Positions 24,419-35,337 of a DNA stretch of 60,000 nt are shown here, in pieces. The position numbers and the translations under genes are program-made. The stretch lies in assembly GCA_014529385.2 (NCBI GenBank), contig CM043942.1, positions 111,224,141-111,284,140 on the forward strand, written 5' to 3'. The notes under the pieces were generated by a model. The model saw only the letters and a list, made by a program, of their open reading frames with translations, had not been told where the DNA came from and did no database searches. Positions within the stretch are counted from its first letter, which is position 1. Each line of letters begins with the position of its first letter. Source of the DNA: Adiantum capillus-veneris. Lineage: Eukaryota; Streptophyta; Polypodiopsida; Polypodiales; Pteridaceae.

Positions 24419-24768
24419 TCAAGCAAAGGCTGCAATATTCATCAAAAGGAACAATTCATGGGAAACGTCAAGTTGTGTCCCCGTCAGTACATACTTGTAC
24501 ACCCACGACACCGCAAAAACAGCCGTTATGCCCCCCTCACCCTCGGCTATGAGGAGACCTTCCGTGCACACCGCCATCAGAAAGCCCACAGGTACCAGCA
24601 ATGGGCTTAAGAGCAGCAGCAACGGTGCCATCACTGCCAGCTGCACCACCACCACGCCTGCCCCCACCAGGAGCGTCACAAACTCTACCACCTGACGACA
24701 TTGGCTTGTGCTTCTGCAGGTGCTGCATCATCCCCCACGTCTTCTCCTCCACTTCTACCATCTGACGA
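24419..24768 (-). pseudogene. Oleosin, 3' part (hydrophobic hairpin and proline knot), split gene
   Basis: Oleosins coat lipid droplets by a long hydrophobic hairpin turned at a proline knot, P-x5-S-P-x3-P. The minus-strand frame at 24691-24419 has exactly this: VVEFVTLLVGAGVVVVQL, then APLLLLLSPLLVP (the knot), then a second hydrophobic arm ending SWVYKYVLTG, the usual end of the hairpin. The amphipathic C-terminal tail normally following is replaced by a short unrelated end, and the upstream reading (MMQHLQKHKPMSS) is in another frame, so at least one shift has occurred. The 5' end of the gene is at 45740-45824, beyond retrotransposon C. A 70-bp tandem duplication lies at the break. The family identification is confident; the gene is not functional as it stands. 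Confidence 0.8.
24765..24768. other. Target site duplication of element C (left)
   Basis: ACGA directly before the LTR start TGATAG, matching ACGA at 45740-45743. The undisturbed version of the site (CTGACGACATTGG) survives in the tandem copy at about 24693-24705, which confirms a 4-base duplication. Confidence 0.8.
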
Positions 24769-27136
24769 TGATAGCCGTTTTTTGGCTTTCCATAATTGCC
24801 ATAGTAAGCTACCTCACCCTATCAAATCACTCAAACATTTTGGTTGTCCCTACCATTTCACTGTACATAAGCGTGTGTGAGTTAGGGGACTTTTCCCATA
24901 TCTTCTTAAAAACCCTTAATTAGCTAGTCACTTGGCTAGTTGAGCCAAAAAATAAATAAAATAAAAAATAAAAAATATTATGGTCCATTTGTGTATAAAT
25001 ATTTCATTGTATATAGGGCCTAAATAAAAGGATTTTTCATAATTATTTAAATATTTCTACCTATGGTGTGTTATTTATGCTATGTACATTGACTCACCAT
25101 TACCATATTTTTTCTTACCATTTTGCATACTCTTTATTCCATATAAAAATAATTTCATGCAAGCTTCTCTTATTTTTGGTGTAACTCCATCCCAACAAAA
25201 ATCCAAAAAAACTAGTTTTATTTATGTGTATATTTTTTCACTATTGTGATTTTTCCTTCCTACATCTATTCTCTTTTACTCTCATAAATTAGAACACCAA
25301 AAATATTCATCTTTTTATGGTAGACTTATAATGAGAGAGATTTATTTTGACCCCTTTATATTTTTTCCACCTATATTATTTATATTTGACATGTACATAT
25401 TTTTTTAGACCCCTCAATATTTGATTTTCTTAGTCGTACTATTCACTTATATCATGATCTAAACATGCTGAGACCTACCAAATAAGGTCAAGGGTATGTG
25501 GAATGCATGTATGCACCATAGGGAGCTCACTCTTGGGGGTATTCAAAAGAATCATCCAAAGAAGGACCTCACAAGGACCTTGTGCAGTGGAAAAAACAGT
25601 CGGTTTTGCTAAATTTTTAAAGATCACATGCTCCCCGAATTTGAAAAGGTGATACAAACAAAATTTGTAGCTTGTGGGCTGAACTTTCACCTCAAATTTT
25701 TTCATATTTTTTGAGCTACGAGCTGTGAGCTATGATTTTATTGGTGGACCCCAGTTTGCCCATGCTATGCAGCCACACTCTCTCTTCCACTTTACCATTT
25801 TCCTCTTTCACACACACCTCTCCACTCATCATCCCCACCTCTCTCACCACTCCTCTCTGCACCCTACTCACCTTCTTCTCAACCTTGAAGAATAAGAGAA
25901 ACCATGGTGAACTCATGTCTCCTACACACACTTCCATTCGAAAATTGACCACCTAGTCTCATTTTTTCTCTTCCATACTACCCATATTTATAAAAAAAAC
26001 CACAAAATTCAGCCTCTTCTCTTGAAAGACAGCATCATGGTGATTGATTACTCATGTTCACTTACCTTGGCTCCCAAGGAAGGTCAAGAGTGGAGAAAAA
26101 CCGTACCGTGAAAGCTAGTGGACCGTCAACAAGCGTCAAAATTGACCCTACTCAAGACACTTGGATCATCGACATTGTAAGAAATCCATGTTTCTTACCT
26201 ATTACGAGTTTTTTCTTTCTTATTTGTGTCCTACATGGATACTCCCATTGTAAATATCCAATTCCATTTGTAAATCAATAAAAATACTAACTCTACTAAT
26301 TTACTAACACTAACTTAGTATGAAAAGTCCTATCACCTCCACGTCTCTTCTCTCTCTCTTCTTCATCTATCCCCACCAACTTCTTGATAATTCCAACCAA
26401 AAGAAATTAGATAAGTGCTGAAAATCTAACCCAACCATGGTTAGAGGAGTAACCCTAGCCCTCAAAATTGCTATAAAAGGAAGGTGTAGCTAGCACAAAA
26501 AGGGGAGAGCCATAAGCAAGAGCACTATGCTATAGCTTGAGAAGCCAAGCTCAAACTCTCTAGAAGGAGCTCTTGAGTGGAAGCTCATTGTCTATGCATG
26601 TGCATGTGTTGTAATAGGGGTGATTAGCAAGGGAGCTCTATGTTATTGTAAGAGAGAGTGATCATCAATTGAGAGTAGGAAATCTATCATTTCTCCTACT
26701 AGTGTAAGCCCAACATTTGTTGAATCAAGGAGGATGGATTTGGACTAAGCTTGGCCACTTGTCTCTCTTCCAACTTGAAGTAATGGACAACAATGATGTG
26801 TAAGTGTCTTGGTGTTTTTTTTTTAAAGCTCTTGATAGCTTGTCTGTGGGTGTTGTCATCAATTTAGCCATAAATTCCACATACTGTAAGAGGGCGACAG
26901 GGTGGAGAGGACTCCCCTGGCCTTAAGACAGTGATTGGGGTGGCTTTTCTTATGATGTGTTGTGGTGTAATTTACTCAAGCTATGTTGAACAAATACTAA
27001 TCTCACTTTCATTGGTCATGACAGATTTGTAAGAAGGTATTAGTGCAGCAATCACCCCCTCCCCCTTCCCTCTTTTTCTTACATATATAATTGTGTTTCC
27101 TTGATCACTGTTAAATATTTCAAAGCATCCCGAGCA

Positions 27137-27228
<92 letters not shown>

Positions 27229-27400
27229 GCGTCCTAGTTCGCATCCAAAAGTAGGTGGTGCCCCAAATTTGTGTAGGGTTAGGTTGGGGGTTTGTGTGTG
27301 TGTTTGTTGTTTTTTCCAACCACAACCCAATTGAGCAGCACGGGAGCCTAGAAGGGTGCTTAGAGGCCACTCTTCTTGTTTCCTGCTCCGGACCGCCTCA
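24769..27400 (+). repeat. 5' LTR of element C (2632 bp)
   Basis: Runs from TGATAGCCG to GACCGCCTCA, matching 33316-33620 plus 43885-45739. It contains a block at about 25830-26290 that is absent from the 3' LTR, so it is about 470 bases longer. A TATA box TATAAAA lies at 26472-26478 and an 87-base (TC)n tract at 27140-27226 near the 3' end. The TATA position implies that about 900 bases of LTR are transcribed into the leader. Confidence 0.9.
26472..26478 (+). promoter_or_regulatory. TATA box of element C 5' LTR
   Basis: TATAAAA in the context TTGCTATAAAAGGAAGG, conserved in the 3' LTR at 44858-44864. It is the only good TATA box in the LTR and would start the element RNA about 30 bases downstream. 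Confidence 0.7.
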
Positions 27401-27425
27401 AATTGGAGCCCCCAGCGAGGATCGG
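27401..27425 (+). other. Primer binding site of element C
   Basis: Two bases after the LTR end the sequence reads TTGGAGCCCCCAGCGAGGA. The TGG start is the complement of a tRNA CCA end. It is not the initiator Met site used by copia elements; I cannot identify the tRNA from memory. Confidence 0.6.
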
Positions 27426-27475
27426 CTTGTGTATTTTTGTGAAGGCTCAACCTTTAGCATAATCAAGTAGCTTGC

Positions 27476-27688
27476 ATGAATCATGAGAATTTGTATGATC
27501 CCTTCATTCCCATTGCAAGGCAAAAGGTACACATAATTTTTAGTACTAAGTTGCAATTTCAACGTGTAATTCGTAGAATTTTAGGTCCTCTTAGGTTGGC
27601 AGAGATAAACGCATCAGTAAATCCTTTTATTTTTCCTCTCATTAGGTACCACCTTAGTTTGGACGTCTATATTTTTGTTTTGTCTTAA
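27476..27688 (+). CDS. Leader small ORF, type 2 (70 aa), element C
   Basis: A complete 70-residue frame just after the primer site of element C. It aligns without gaps to the small ORF at 35334-35546 in the LTR of element A; I count 44 identical residues of 70. Shared words are STKLQFQR, ASVNPFI/SSVNPFI, IRY and SLDV.IFVL. In the eight codons for STKLQFQR six differ between the elements without changing the protein, which points to selection on the amino acid sequence. It is also weakly related to the type 1 ORF that follows. No known domain, signal peptide or clear membrane segment; the C-terminus is hydrophobic. Function unknown. Confidence 0.65.
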   Translation: MNHENLYDPFIPIARQKVHIIFSTKLQFQRVIRRILGPLRLAEINASVNPFIFPLIRYHLSLDVYIFVLS

Positions 27689-27709
27689 GAATTAGGTCAT
27701 GCATAGACC

Positions 27710-27928
27710 ATGGATAATGGCCCAAGAATAGAGGTTTTCCCCTTTCATTTCACTCCACACATTAGAATAAACATTGCAATTAGTAGAAAAATCCATTTTC
27801 AAGAACGTATGGTGTCCATGTTTGGTGTCCAAAGAGTAGGAGAAATTCTCGCATCACCAAACCCTATCATCCTGTCTCTTATTGATTATCATAGGTCATT
27901 TGATGTGAATATTTTTATTTTGTTGTAG
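27710..27928 (+). CDS. Leader small ORF, type 1 (72 aa), element C
   Basis: A complete 72-residue frame 21 bases after the type 2 ORF and 84 bases before the gag start. It aligns without gaps to the 72-residue frame at 35119-35337 in element A; I count 38 identical residues. Shared words are IRIN, RKIHFQ, FG, EIL.SP, PIIL.LIDY and FDV. The order here (type 2 then type 1) is the reverse of that in element A. Types 1 and 2 share a common pattern K(I/L).FQ...FG..R...I..S..P.I...I.Y....DV, so they look like ancient duplicates. Function unknown. Confidence 0.65.
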   Translation: MDNGPRIEVFPFHFTPHIRINIAISRKIHFQERMVSMFGVQRVGEILASPNPIILSLIDYHRSFDVNIFILL

Positions 27929-28012
27929 AATAGATTGCAATTTAGAAAATATTATTGTGTAAATCTTTTAAATAAAGAAAAAACAAAAACGCGTCACTTT
28001 GAAATCAATTCA

Positions 28013-29185
28013 ATGGAGAGCCAACGCCAAATGTCTGGATATCCTCTTTTCTTTGGAGAGCCTGGAGAGGATGCGGAATTATTTTTAGCAAATTTCAAGA
28101 TGTCTTGTTGTATCAAGAGGATAGTAACTGATCAAGAACGTGTAGAGATGTTTGAAGTGGTCCTTAGGAAAGATACTAGCACTTGGTTTGACTCGTTGCC
28201 AAAGGAAGTTAAAGGGAATCACACGGAAGTTGTGAATCATTTCAAGAGATACTTCTTTGATCCCCAAAACACTCAAAAGCTATGGCAAGACATTGTTTCT
28301 CATAAGCAAAAAGACTTAGATGACTACTACTTGTACAAGCAAGAGTTTCTACGTCTTTGGGCTCTATGGATACGAAATGTTGCTAACCCTGGTGATAGTG
28401 CAGAGTTCCTAAAGAAGGAGAGGTTCATAGCCGGACTCTTTCCGGACCTTAAGATAAAAGTTGAGGCGGGTGCACCTGCTACCTTTGAAGCAGTTGAAAC
28501 TAGGGTTGTTGAGAAATATAGGAAACTCAAGTGCTTAAGGGGGGAGGTTCCAATAGAAGGTCTCAGACCCAAAGGTAAGTCACAAGCATCAACATCTAGG
28601 GAGCTTCCTGAGGTAACGGCGGAAGTGATTGAGAAGTTAAATGAATCTTTAAGCAGCTTGTCAATTCACCTTGCACAAGCTGTAGGTCCAAAGGGACAAG
28701 CAAAGAAGTCTGAAGAGCGAGATCCACGACCTAGGAGAGTCTTGCAATGTTGGAATTTCAGAGAGTCTGGACATGGGATGTATAATTATCCTTGGCCCCG
28801 TGGGGAGCCAGGGAGACCTAACTTGAATTACCCAGTGATGAATGCAGGTGAAGGAACTAGTCAACAACCAAGGCTTCTACAAAGGTCAAATGGAGCAAGA
28901 CCACCTCCACAAGGAGTGGAAGGAGTTCCACCTTTGCCAGACCCAAATGTGCATGTGGTAGAGGTGACAAATTCAAGAGAGGTTGACATGGAAGCAAATG
29001 GCATTAAGCGTGGCCGAGGGAAAGGTAAGGAGAAAGAAGGAGTTACATCACAAAGTGACCATGGACGAGAAAAGAAGACAAAGGAGACCAAGGAAGCTAA
29101 GAAGACTCGACGTCGTATCAATCTCCAAGACTTCCCTCTTGGACATGGTATGTCTCCATACAACCTATTGGAAGACATAAGGTAA
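28013..29185 (+). CDS. gag of element C
   Basis: The structural protein that would form the virus-like particle. I take the ATG at 28013 (MESQRQMSGYPLFFGEPGED) rather than the upstream extension of the frame, because the MESQ start leads straight into the capsid-like part. That part, at about residues 25-160, is the retrotransposon gag region (words YFFDPQNTQKLWQDI and DDYYLYKQEFLRLW). A region reading CWNFRESGHGMYNYPW near residue 245 is a degraded zinc knuckle in which only the first Cys and the His survive. The C-terminus is Lys/Arg-rich. The frame ends in TAA at 29183. The next frame (protease) is in a different phase, and the gag end contains AAGGTAAGG, which resembles a splice donor. 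Confidence 0.8.
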   Translation: MESQRQMSGYPLFFGEPGEDAELFLANFKMSCCIKRIVTDQERVEMFEVVLRKDTSTWFDSLPKEVKGNHTEVVNHFKRYFFDPQNTQKLWQDIVSHKQKDLDDYYLYKQEFLRLWALWIRNVANPGDSAEFLKKERFIAGLFPDLKIKVEAGAPATFEAVETRVVEKYRKLKCLRGEVPIEGLRPKGKSQASTSRELPEVTAEVIEKLNESLSSLSIHLAQAVGPKGQAKKSEERDPRPRRVLQCWNFRESGHGMYNYPWPRGEPGRPNLNYPVMNAGEGTSQQPRLLQRSNGARPPPQGVEGVPPLPDPNVHVVEVTNSREVDMEANGIKRGRGKGKEKEGVTSQSDHGREKKTKETKEAKKTRRRINLQDFPLGHGMSPYNLLEDIR

Positions 29186-29315
29186 GGGTCGTGATATCTC
29201 ATGGCCTTAGTTTCTTGCATTATGCACACAAGTTAGGAGGGATTTAACAAAGGCAGTTAGCACTAGGAGAAAGATAAAAGAGAGTGTTCCTGTTATAAAA
29301 ATTGCACATACTGAA

Positions 29316-30026
29316 ATGAATGATGATATCACACCTGTGCTAGATTGTTACATCAAAGGAAGATTGGTTAGGAAAGGTCTAGTGGATGGGGGTGCACAAA
29401 TTTGCATCATGACAGAAGGACTCATGCAAATACTAGTCATGCACATCCATGAGACACCTGAAATTAAAGTCAAAATGGCAAACAATAGCAAGGCTAGGTG
29501 CGTAGGCATTTGTAAAAATGTCTCTATGGAGGCCTTTGGCATTAAGAAGGTAGTGGATTTCTATGTCATGTCTACCAAAGGAAATGGTTACCCATTTATC
29601 CTAGGGAGACCATGGTTAATGAAAATGCGAGCTTTGCAGGATTGGGAGAGTGGAAAGCTAATTTGTAGGAATGACAATCATAAGAAGGTTGTCTTTGACA
29701 TGAAGGAGCAATGCCAAGAGGAGCTCCATGAAGAATCATCTCAAAGTGAGATGGAGGAAGGCTGGACCGATAGCACTTCAGAAGGAGAAAGTAGCGGCAG
29801 CATTACTGAAGAGGAGTCTTCCATCGAAGTCATGGGGGTAAGGTTTAATCCAAACAACCAAGAGACCTCTTGCCCAGGTTTGGAAGAGGTAGGTTCCCAA
29901 GAGAACCAAAATGTGCAAGATGAAGGAATGTTAGAAGGTATGTTGTCTACAACACTTACAAAGGACGAAAGAGAGGAGTTCAAATGTGTGCTAAGGAAAT
30001 TTCCTAGGCTTTTTGCTAAAGACTAG
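29316..30026 (+). pseudogene. Protease region of element C
   Basis: A frame with the retropepsin layout: LVDGGAQICIMTEGL (active-site loop, DGG in place of D-S/T-G), KVKMANNSKA, and YPFILGRPWLMKM (the usual ILGRPWL flap-side word). An acidic, Glu/Ser-rich linker follows and ends in an in-frame TAG at 30024. The frame is continuous in phase with reverse transcriptase from 30246, and the stretch between them (30027-30245) has two further in-frame TAG codons. All three stops are one step from Trp or Gln codons. Defective. Confidence 0.75.
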
Positions 30027-31985
30027 ACCGATGTGCGAGGAGTAGATGCTGTTCAACACAAAATTGAGTTGAAGCCAGAGGCCACACCTAAGGCTTAGAA
30101 GCTACGAAGGCTAGGAGTCATCAAGGAGCAGGCTTTACTCAAGGAGGTAAGAAAGCTTCTAGTAGTAGGTTTCATTTATCCTGTGGAGAATTCAGAGTAG
30201 GTCTCTCCCATTGTTGTCACTCCCAAGAAGAACGGCAAGTGGAGGGTGTGTGTGGATTACCGTCCACTTAATGAGGCAACAAAAAGAGATCACTTTTCCC
30301 TCCCATTTCAGGATGAGATACTAAATGAGGTAACTGGTCATGAGAAGTACACTGTGTGTGATGGCTACTCAGGTTACTTTCAAATAGGTATCGCATTGGA
30401 AGATGAGTTAAAAGCAACCTTCATGACTCCTTGGGGTTGTTATGCTTTTAGAGTTATGCCATTTGGCATGACAAATGCTCCTGCAACTTTCCAACGTTTT
30501 ATGAACATGGTGTTTCAAGAATTCTTTGGAAAGTCAATCAGGGTGTTCATTGATGATTTTTGCATTTATAGCTCAAAATCATTGCATCTACAAAGGGTAG
30601 AAGAAGGTTTAAAGAAGCTCTATGACATGGGAGGTCAACTCAACCCCGAAAAGTGTCACATAGGTGAGGATGAAGTGATATTGCTTGGTCACAAGGTTTC
30701 CTATAAAGGCATTGAGGTGGATCCTTCAAAGGCAAAGGCTCTTATTGAGCTCCCATCACCCAAGAATCTCAAAGAGGTCATTTCATTTATGCAAAAGGTG
30801 AAGTATATGTCACGCTTTATTCACTTAGCTTCGGAGCTGCTTCATCCTTTGCAAAAGTTGACACAACAAGTAGAATTTGCATGGTATGATGAGCTTGAAG
30901 AGTACTTTTGTAACATTAAAGTCATTTTGTCAGAGCTACCAACACTCATGCCTCCTTGTTGGGAGTACACATTCTTTGTTTGCTCTAGTGTTGGAAGGGA
31001 AACAATTGGAGCGGTTTTGCTACAACAAGATCCACATAGTACCCGGATGCGACCCATCTACTTTGCTAGTAGGGTCATGAATGCTTTAGAGAGAGGCTAC
31101 ACAGAGGCAGAACTCATGATGCTTACTCTCATGTTTGCGGTGAGAAAGTTTAGATCCTATCTGCTACCAAAACCTTTTGTAATTCTCACTGCAGAAAATT
31201 TGTTCCCTTGGGTGTCATCTCAAATGAATCTTAGTACTAGGATCTCAAAGTGGATTATGGAGTTGCAAGAGTTTCAATACTCTTTCAAAGTAGAAGATAG
31301 TGTGCGTGCACAATTGGCAAGGATTCTCACTTATAAGGTACATGAGAAGGAAATTAAGGTTCCTGAAGTAAAGGCCCTATCATTGCCACCACCTAAAAGT
31401 ATTCCTAATGCTTTTACCTTGTTCTTTGATGGATCTTTTGGACGAGTCACAGGAAAAGCAGGGGGAGGGCTAGTGTTGCTCAACCCAAGTGGAGAGGTGG
31501 TCATGAAAGAGAAGGTCAACCTACCAGGTTCAACTAGCAACAATGAAGCAGAATACGACACACTACTTCATGGTTTAAAGATATGCATTGTCCAAGGTAT
31601 ACAGCGTCTCATGGTAAAAGGGGATGTACTTCTTATTGTGAAGCAAATTTTAGGCATTTGGGCAGGCAAGAATGAAAGCTTAAGGAAAAAAGTTCATGCC
31701 ATTCGTAGGATGTTTAATCAGTTTGAAGAAGTGCAACTATATCATATTCCTAGGAAACAAAATGAAGATGCCGATTTACTTGCACAACAAGCAGTTACAT
31801 GTGTTGAGAAAGAAGTGCAGGTCATCATGGTGGCAGCAACTGTCAAGAAACCGAGATACCAGGGATTGGAGTCATTGACTCCCATTATTAGCTACATTTT
31901 GGAGGGTGAGATTCCACAAGACTTCACGAAGGCTCAGAAGAGGAGACTCATGAAAAAGGCAAGCGCGTATCTCTCCCCAGAATGA
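30027..31985 (+). pseudogene. Reverse transcriptase, RNase H and second RNase H of element C
   Basis: After PIVVTPKKNGKWRVCVDYR comes a Ty3 reverse transcriptase: MPFGMTNAPATFQR and the catalytic FIDD at 30547-30558. The first RNase H lies at about 30950-31170 (GRETIGAVLLQQ, TEAELMMLT). A spacer leads to a second, archaeal-type RNase H at about 31420-31790: FFDGSFGRVTGKAGGGLVL, NNEAEYDTLLHGL, VKGDVLLIVKQ and NEDADLLAQQA. The doubled RNase H places it in the Tat lineage. Stops at 30096, about 30198 and 31983 (TGA) interrupt one otherwise continuous frame; 30246-31985 is the longest open part, with 579 codons. Confidence 0.9.
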
Positions 31986-33180
31986 TCCCTCTATCAAAGA
32001 GGGAAGGATCAAGTGTGCAGAAGAGTACCAACTATCAAGGAGATTCCAACCATTCTAAAAGGTTTGCATGAAGAGGAATGTGGTGGTCATTTTGCCCAAG
32101 AGTTAACTGTGAAGAAGATTTTGCTTGCGGGGTATGTTTGGCCAAGTCTGCATGTGGATGTCCAACATTGGTGTAAAAGTTGTCACGATTGTCAGGTAAA
32201 TGGGAATAGAAGATTGGTGTATGGTCCAAGGCAAATCGTGCTTGCAAATGGACCCTTTGAAAAGTGGGGCATTGATGCTATGGGTCCTCTCCCTAGGAAA
32301 AAAATGGTAAACTCTACATTCTAGTGGCTGTAGACTATATGACTCGGTGGGTGGAAGCACAAAGTGTGGCAAAGGTAAATGAGAGGACATTGATAAAATT
32401 TTTCTGCACTCATATTTGTTGTAGATTTGGCACACCTTTGGAGATTGTTTCTGATAATGGTCCAGGGTTTAGAAAGGGCTTGCTCACAGAAGTCTGTGAA
32501 AAACTTCACATTCTACATCGTCATAGTACACCCTACTATCCCCAATCAAATGGTTTGGTAGAAAAAGCTAATGGTGTCATTGCAGGTCATTAGAAAGATG
32601 GTGAAAAACAAGACAAAGTTGTGGGATGACTTCTTGGATGGTGCCTTGTGGGCGTATCGAACCACATATAGGGAAGCCATGGAGTTCACACCATTTCACT
32701 TGGTCTATGGTCAAGAGGCTTTACAACCAATTGAGCTCAACATTCCAACAATGCGAGTTCATGGCAAAGCAATACAAGATGATCAAGAAGCATTGATGGA
32801 TCGACTTCTTACCTTAGCTGAGCTTGAGTGGAAAAGAGAAAGCAGCATACGAGTGCCACAAGAGGAAAGCCACACAGACGAAGGAGAAGCTTGACAAGAA
32901 ACTAAAGGACAAAGGCATCAATGAAGGAGATCTTGTGCTAAGGTATGACAATCGACTCGATAATCGTTTTGATGCCAAATTTGAAACTAGAAGGTAGGGG
33001 ACATACATAGTTAAGAAGGCTTTCAATTCAAGTTACTATCAACTTATGGACTTAAGTGGGAAAGAGCACTCTAGGAAGGTAAATGGTTATCGCTTGAAGC
33101 CCTATTTGAGTCGCCTTCTACCAACGGATCTACCAAAGATTTTCAAAAGGCAGCTATCTCATGTAGGTATTGTTTTGTGA
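31986..33180 (+). pseudogene. Integrase of element C
   Basis: In phase with reverse transcriptase until about 32320, it shows the zinc-binding H-H-C-C domain (HEEECGGHFAQE, CKSCHDCQ) and the first catalytic Asp (KWGIDAMGPL). A frameshift near 32320 moves the reading to 32324-32593, with VSDNGPGFRKG (second Asp) and YYPQSNGLVEKAN (catalytic Glu). A second shift near 32580 and another after 32894 lead to the C-terminal part (EGDLVLRYDNRLDN, then a TAG where Trp is expected, then NGYRLKPYL). No chromodomain is visible, as expected for Tat elements. Inactive. Confidence 0.85.
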
Positions 33181-33302
33181 AGCATGAGTGTAACTCAAAC
33201 CAACACTCTAAGGGGCCAAACAATGAAGACCTCGTCAAGGACTCTGAAGCACTCTCTTTGGAAAAGATGCTCTATGATGGTACATGAATATACCATCATC
33301 CT

Positions 33303-33315
33303 GGGGGAGGGCTAA
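33303..33315 (+). other. Polypurine tract of element C
   Basis: GGGGGAGGGCTAA immediately before the 3' LTR start TGATAG; the plus-strand primer region. Confidence 0.7.
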
Positions 33316-33620
33316 TGATAGCGGTTTTTCGGCTTTCAATAATTGCCATAGTAAGCTACCTCACCCTATCAAATCACTCAACATTTTGGTTATCCCTACC
33401 ATTTCACTGTACATAGGCGTGTGTGAGTTAGGGGACTTTTCCCATATCTTCTTAAAAACCCTTAATTAGCTAGTCACTGGGCTAGTTGAGCCAAAAAATA
33501 AATAAAATAAAAAATAAAAAATATTATGGCCCATTTGTGTATATATATTTCATTGTATATAGTGCCTAAATAAAAGGATTTTTCATAATTATTTTGGTAT
33601 TTATTTAAATATTTCTACGT
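33316..33620 (+). repeat. 3' LTR of element C, first part
   Basis: The first 305 bases of the 3' LTR, aligning with 24769-25062. The LTR is broken at 33620 by element A. It resumes at 43881 with the 4-base duplication ACGT and ends at 45739. The intact 5' LTR has CTACCTATGGTG at the corresponding site, so the insertion point is exact. Confidence 0.9.
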
Positions 33621-34441
33621 TGTCGTGCTGTGACATGTACATAGTGGGAACACATGCTACAAGAGTTATCTTGTAACTTTTTAGATACATAATTATATTT
33701 CCTATAATGTACATATGCATATGTAAGTATAAAAATAAGCTTTCTATCTCATCTTATTATTTATCTCAAGGGTAATGTATTCTTACTTTACCATCAAAAA
33801 AATACTATGGGAAAAGTGTCAATAGCTCCGCCTCTTTAACTTGGGGCAACAAGCATTGATTCTTTATTTCTACTATTTCATTATCATCTCACACCCTAGC
33901 TAGATCCTATATCTAGGGTAAACTCCAATATATATATATTCTATGTATTTTTTATACTTTTCTTATATTTCTTTTTAAATAGCTACTAGGAGAGAATCAA
34001 ATCTTAGTGGGACACTAGGTGGCATGATTTCAAAGATACACTTATTTTAATGCATTATTGCAAGCATGGTTACAAAAATTTGTCAAGGAGAAATGTCATG
34101 CTTTCATATGGCATGAGGTGTCCTTGGGAATTAAATGAAAGTCAAGGCTAAGGAGACCACATGAAGACTTTTGCTGCCATAAATGGACCCTATTTTGATG
34201 AATTTTTTACACAAGGTTCCAATCCGAATTGGAGAATTATTTTAAAATGAAAATCGTAGCTAATGAGCTGAAGTTTCTGCCCATATTTTTATTTTTTTAT
34301 TTAGAGCTACGGTTGATATGATCAAAATACTGGACCTCAGTCTGCCCACATCATGCAGGGACAGCTCATTTCCAACTTTTCCAATTCCTGTTCACACTGG
34401 CTCCTCTCTTCTTGTGTAAACCCTTGTGGGTTCCCTTCACC

Positions 34442-34448
34442 TATAAAA
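34442..34448 (+). promoter_or_regulatory. TATA box of element A 5' LTR
   Basis: TATAAAA in the context CACCTATAAAAGGGGACC, present also at 42584-42590 (3' LTR) and 53306-53312 (element B). Transcription would start near 34470, leaving about 1.27 kb of LTR in the leader. Confidence 0.7.
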
Positions 34449-34787
34449 GGGGACCTCTTCTTCCTTGGAAGGAACTGAAGCATTCAAGCCATTGATGAGA
34501 GGAATTCTTGAGGGAGTGAGTAGTAATGCCTAATTGTACTTAGCCATTAACATAAGCCCAAGCCTACACTTTCTCCTAAAGGGAGACTAGCCATTCTTGC
34601 AACAAGCTAACTTTGGAAGATCAACTCTAATCAAAGAATTTCTTGCACTTGGTGTATCAATCAAAGTGGAATTATCCACTCTTCTTCTCTCTCCCATCAA
34701 TAATGGTGCCGAAGGGTTTCAAGTAAGATGTGTTCTACATTGATGTTTTCTTGATTTCTTGTTGTTTTCATTTTCATCTCTAATCCA

Positions 34788-34929
<142 letters not shown>

Positions 34930-35118
34930 CTAATCTCATCTCCTTAACCAAGCCTATCTCTCTCATTCTTAGTAATTCATCCTCTCTAGGTTCTCTTTGC
35001 TACAGGTACATCTCTCCCCGAAGTATCCTTATTGCCTACGGGCAAGAATAGGGCTTGGGAGGGAAACTTCTCATCTCTTCACTTCTCTCATATCTACATT
35101 TCTCACATACTATCCTAG

Positions 35119-35337
35119 ATGAATAACCCACATGATGATCATTTCTATCGCTTTCACTCTGTACGATCTATTAGAATTAACGTATGGATTAGGCGAAAAA
35201 TACACTTTCAACAATGTATAGTGTTTCTCTTTGGCCCAGAAAGGCTTAATGAAATACTTCTATCACCGGATCCCATCATACTACCTCTCATAGACTATAA
35301 TTTTTGTTTTGATGTAAGCGTAGTTATCTTGCTATGA
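35119..35337 (+). CDS. LTR small ORF, type 1 (72 aa), element A 5' LTR
   Basis: A complete 72-residue frame (MNNPHDDHFYRFHS start) in the R-U5 part of the LTR. It is identical in the 3' LTR (43253-43471), intact with a few changes in element B (53888-54106), and homologous to 27710-27928 in element C, a different family. Conserved words are SIRIN, RKIHFQ, ILLSP, PIILPLIDY and FDV. Its stop overlaps the start of the next small ORF as ATGA, an arrangement typical of coupled termination and re-initiation. No recognised domain; the last 20 residues are hydrophobic. Function unknown. Confidence 0.65.
   Translation: MNNPHDDHFYRFHSVRSIRINVWIRRKIHFQQCIVFLFGPERLNEILLSPDPIILPLIDYNFCFDVSVVILL

Noticed and set aside
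24537-24761. Alternative oleosin frame of 74 codons starting MVEVEEKTWG
   Set aside because: Only its first part is oleosin N-terminus; after the frameshift it reads Gly/Arg-rich shadow sequence of the hairpin region.
27079-27450. Minus-strand frame of 123 codons with Arg-Glu repeats
   Set aside because: An artefact of the (TC)n tract inside the C LTR.
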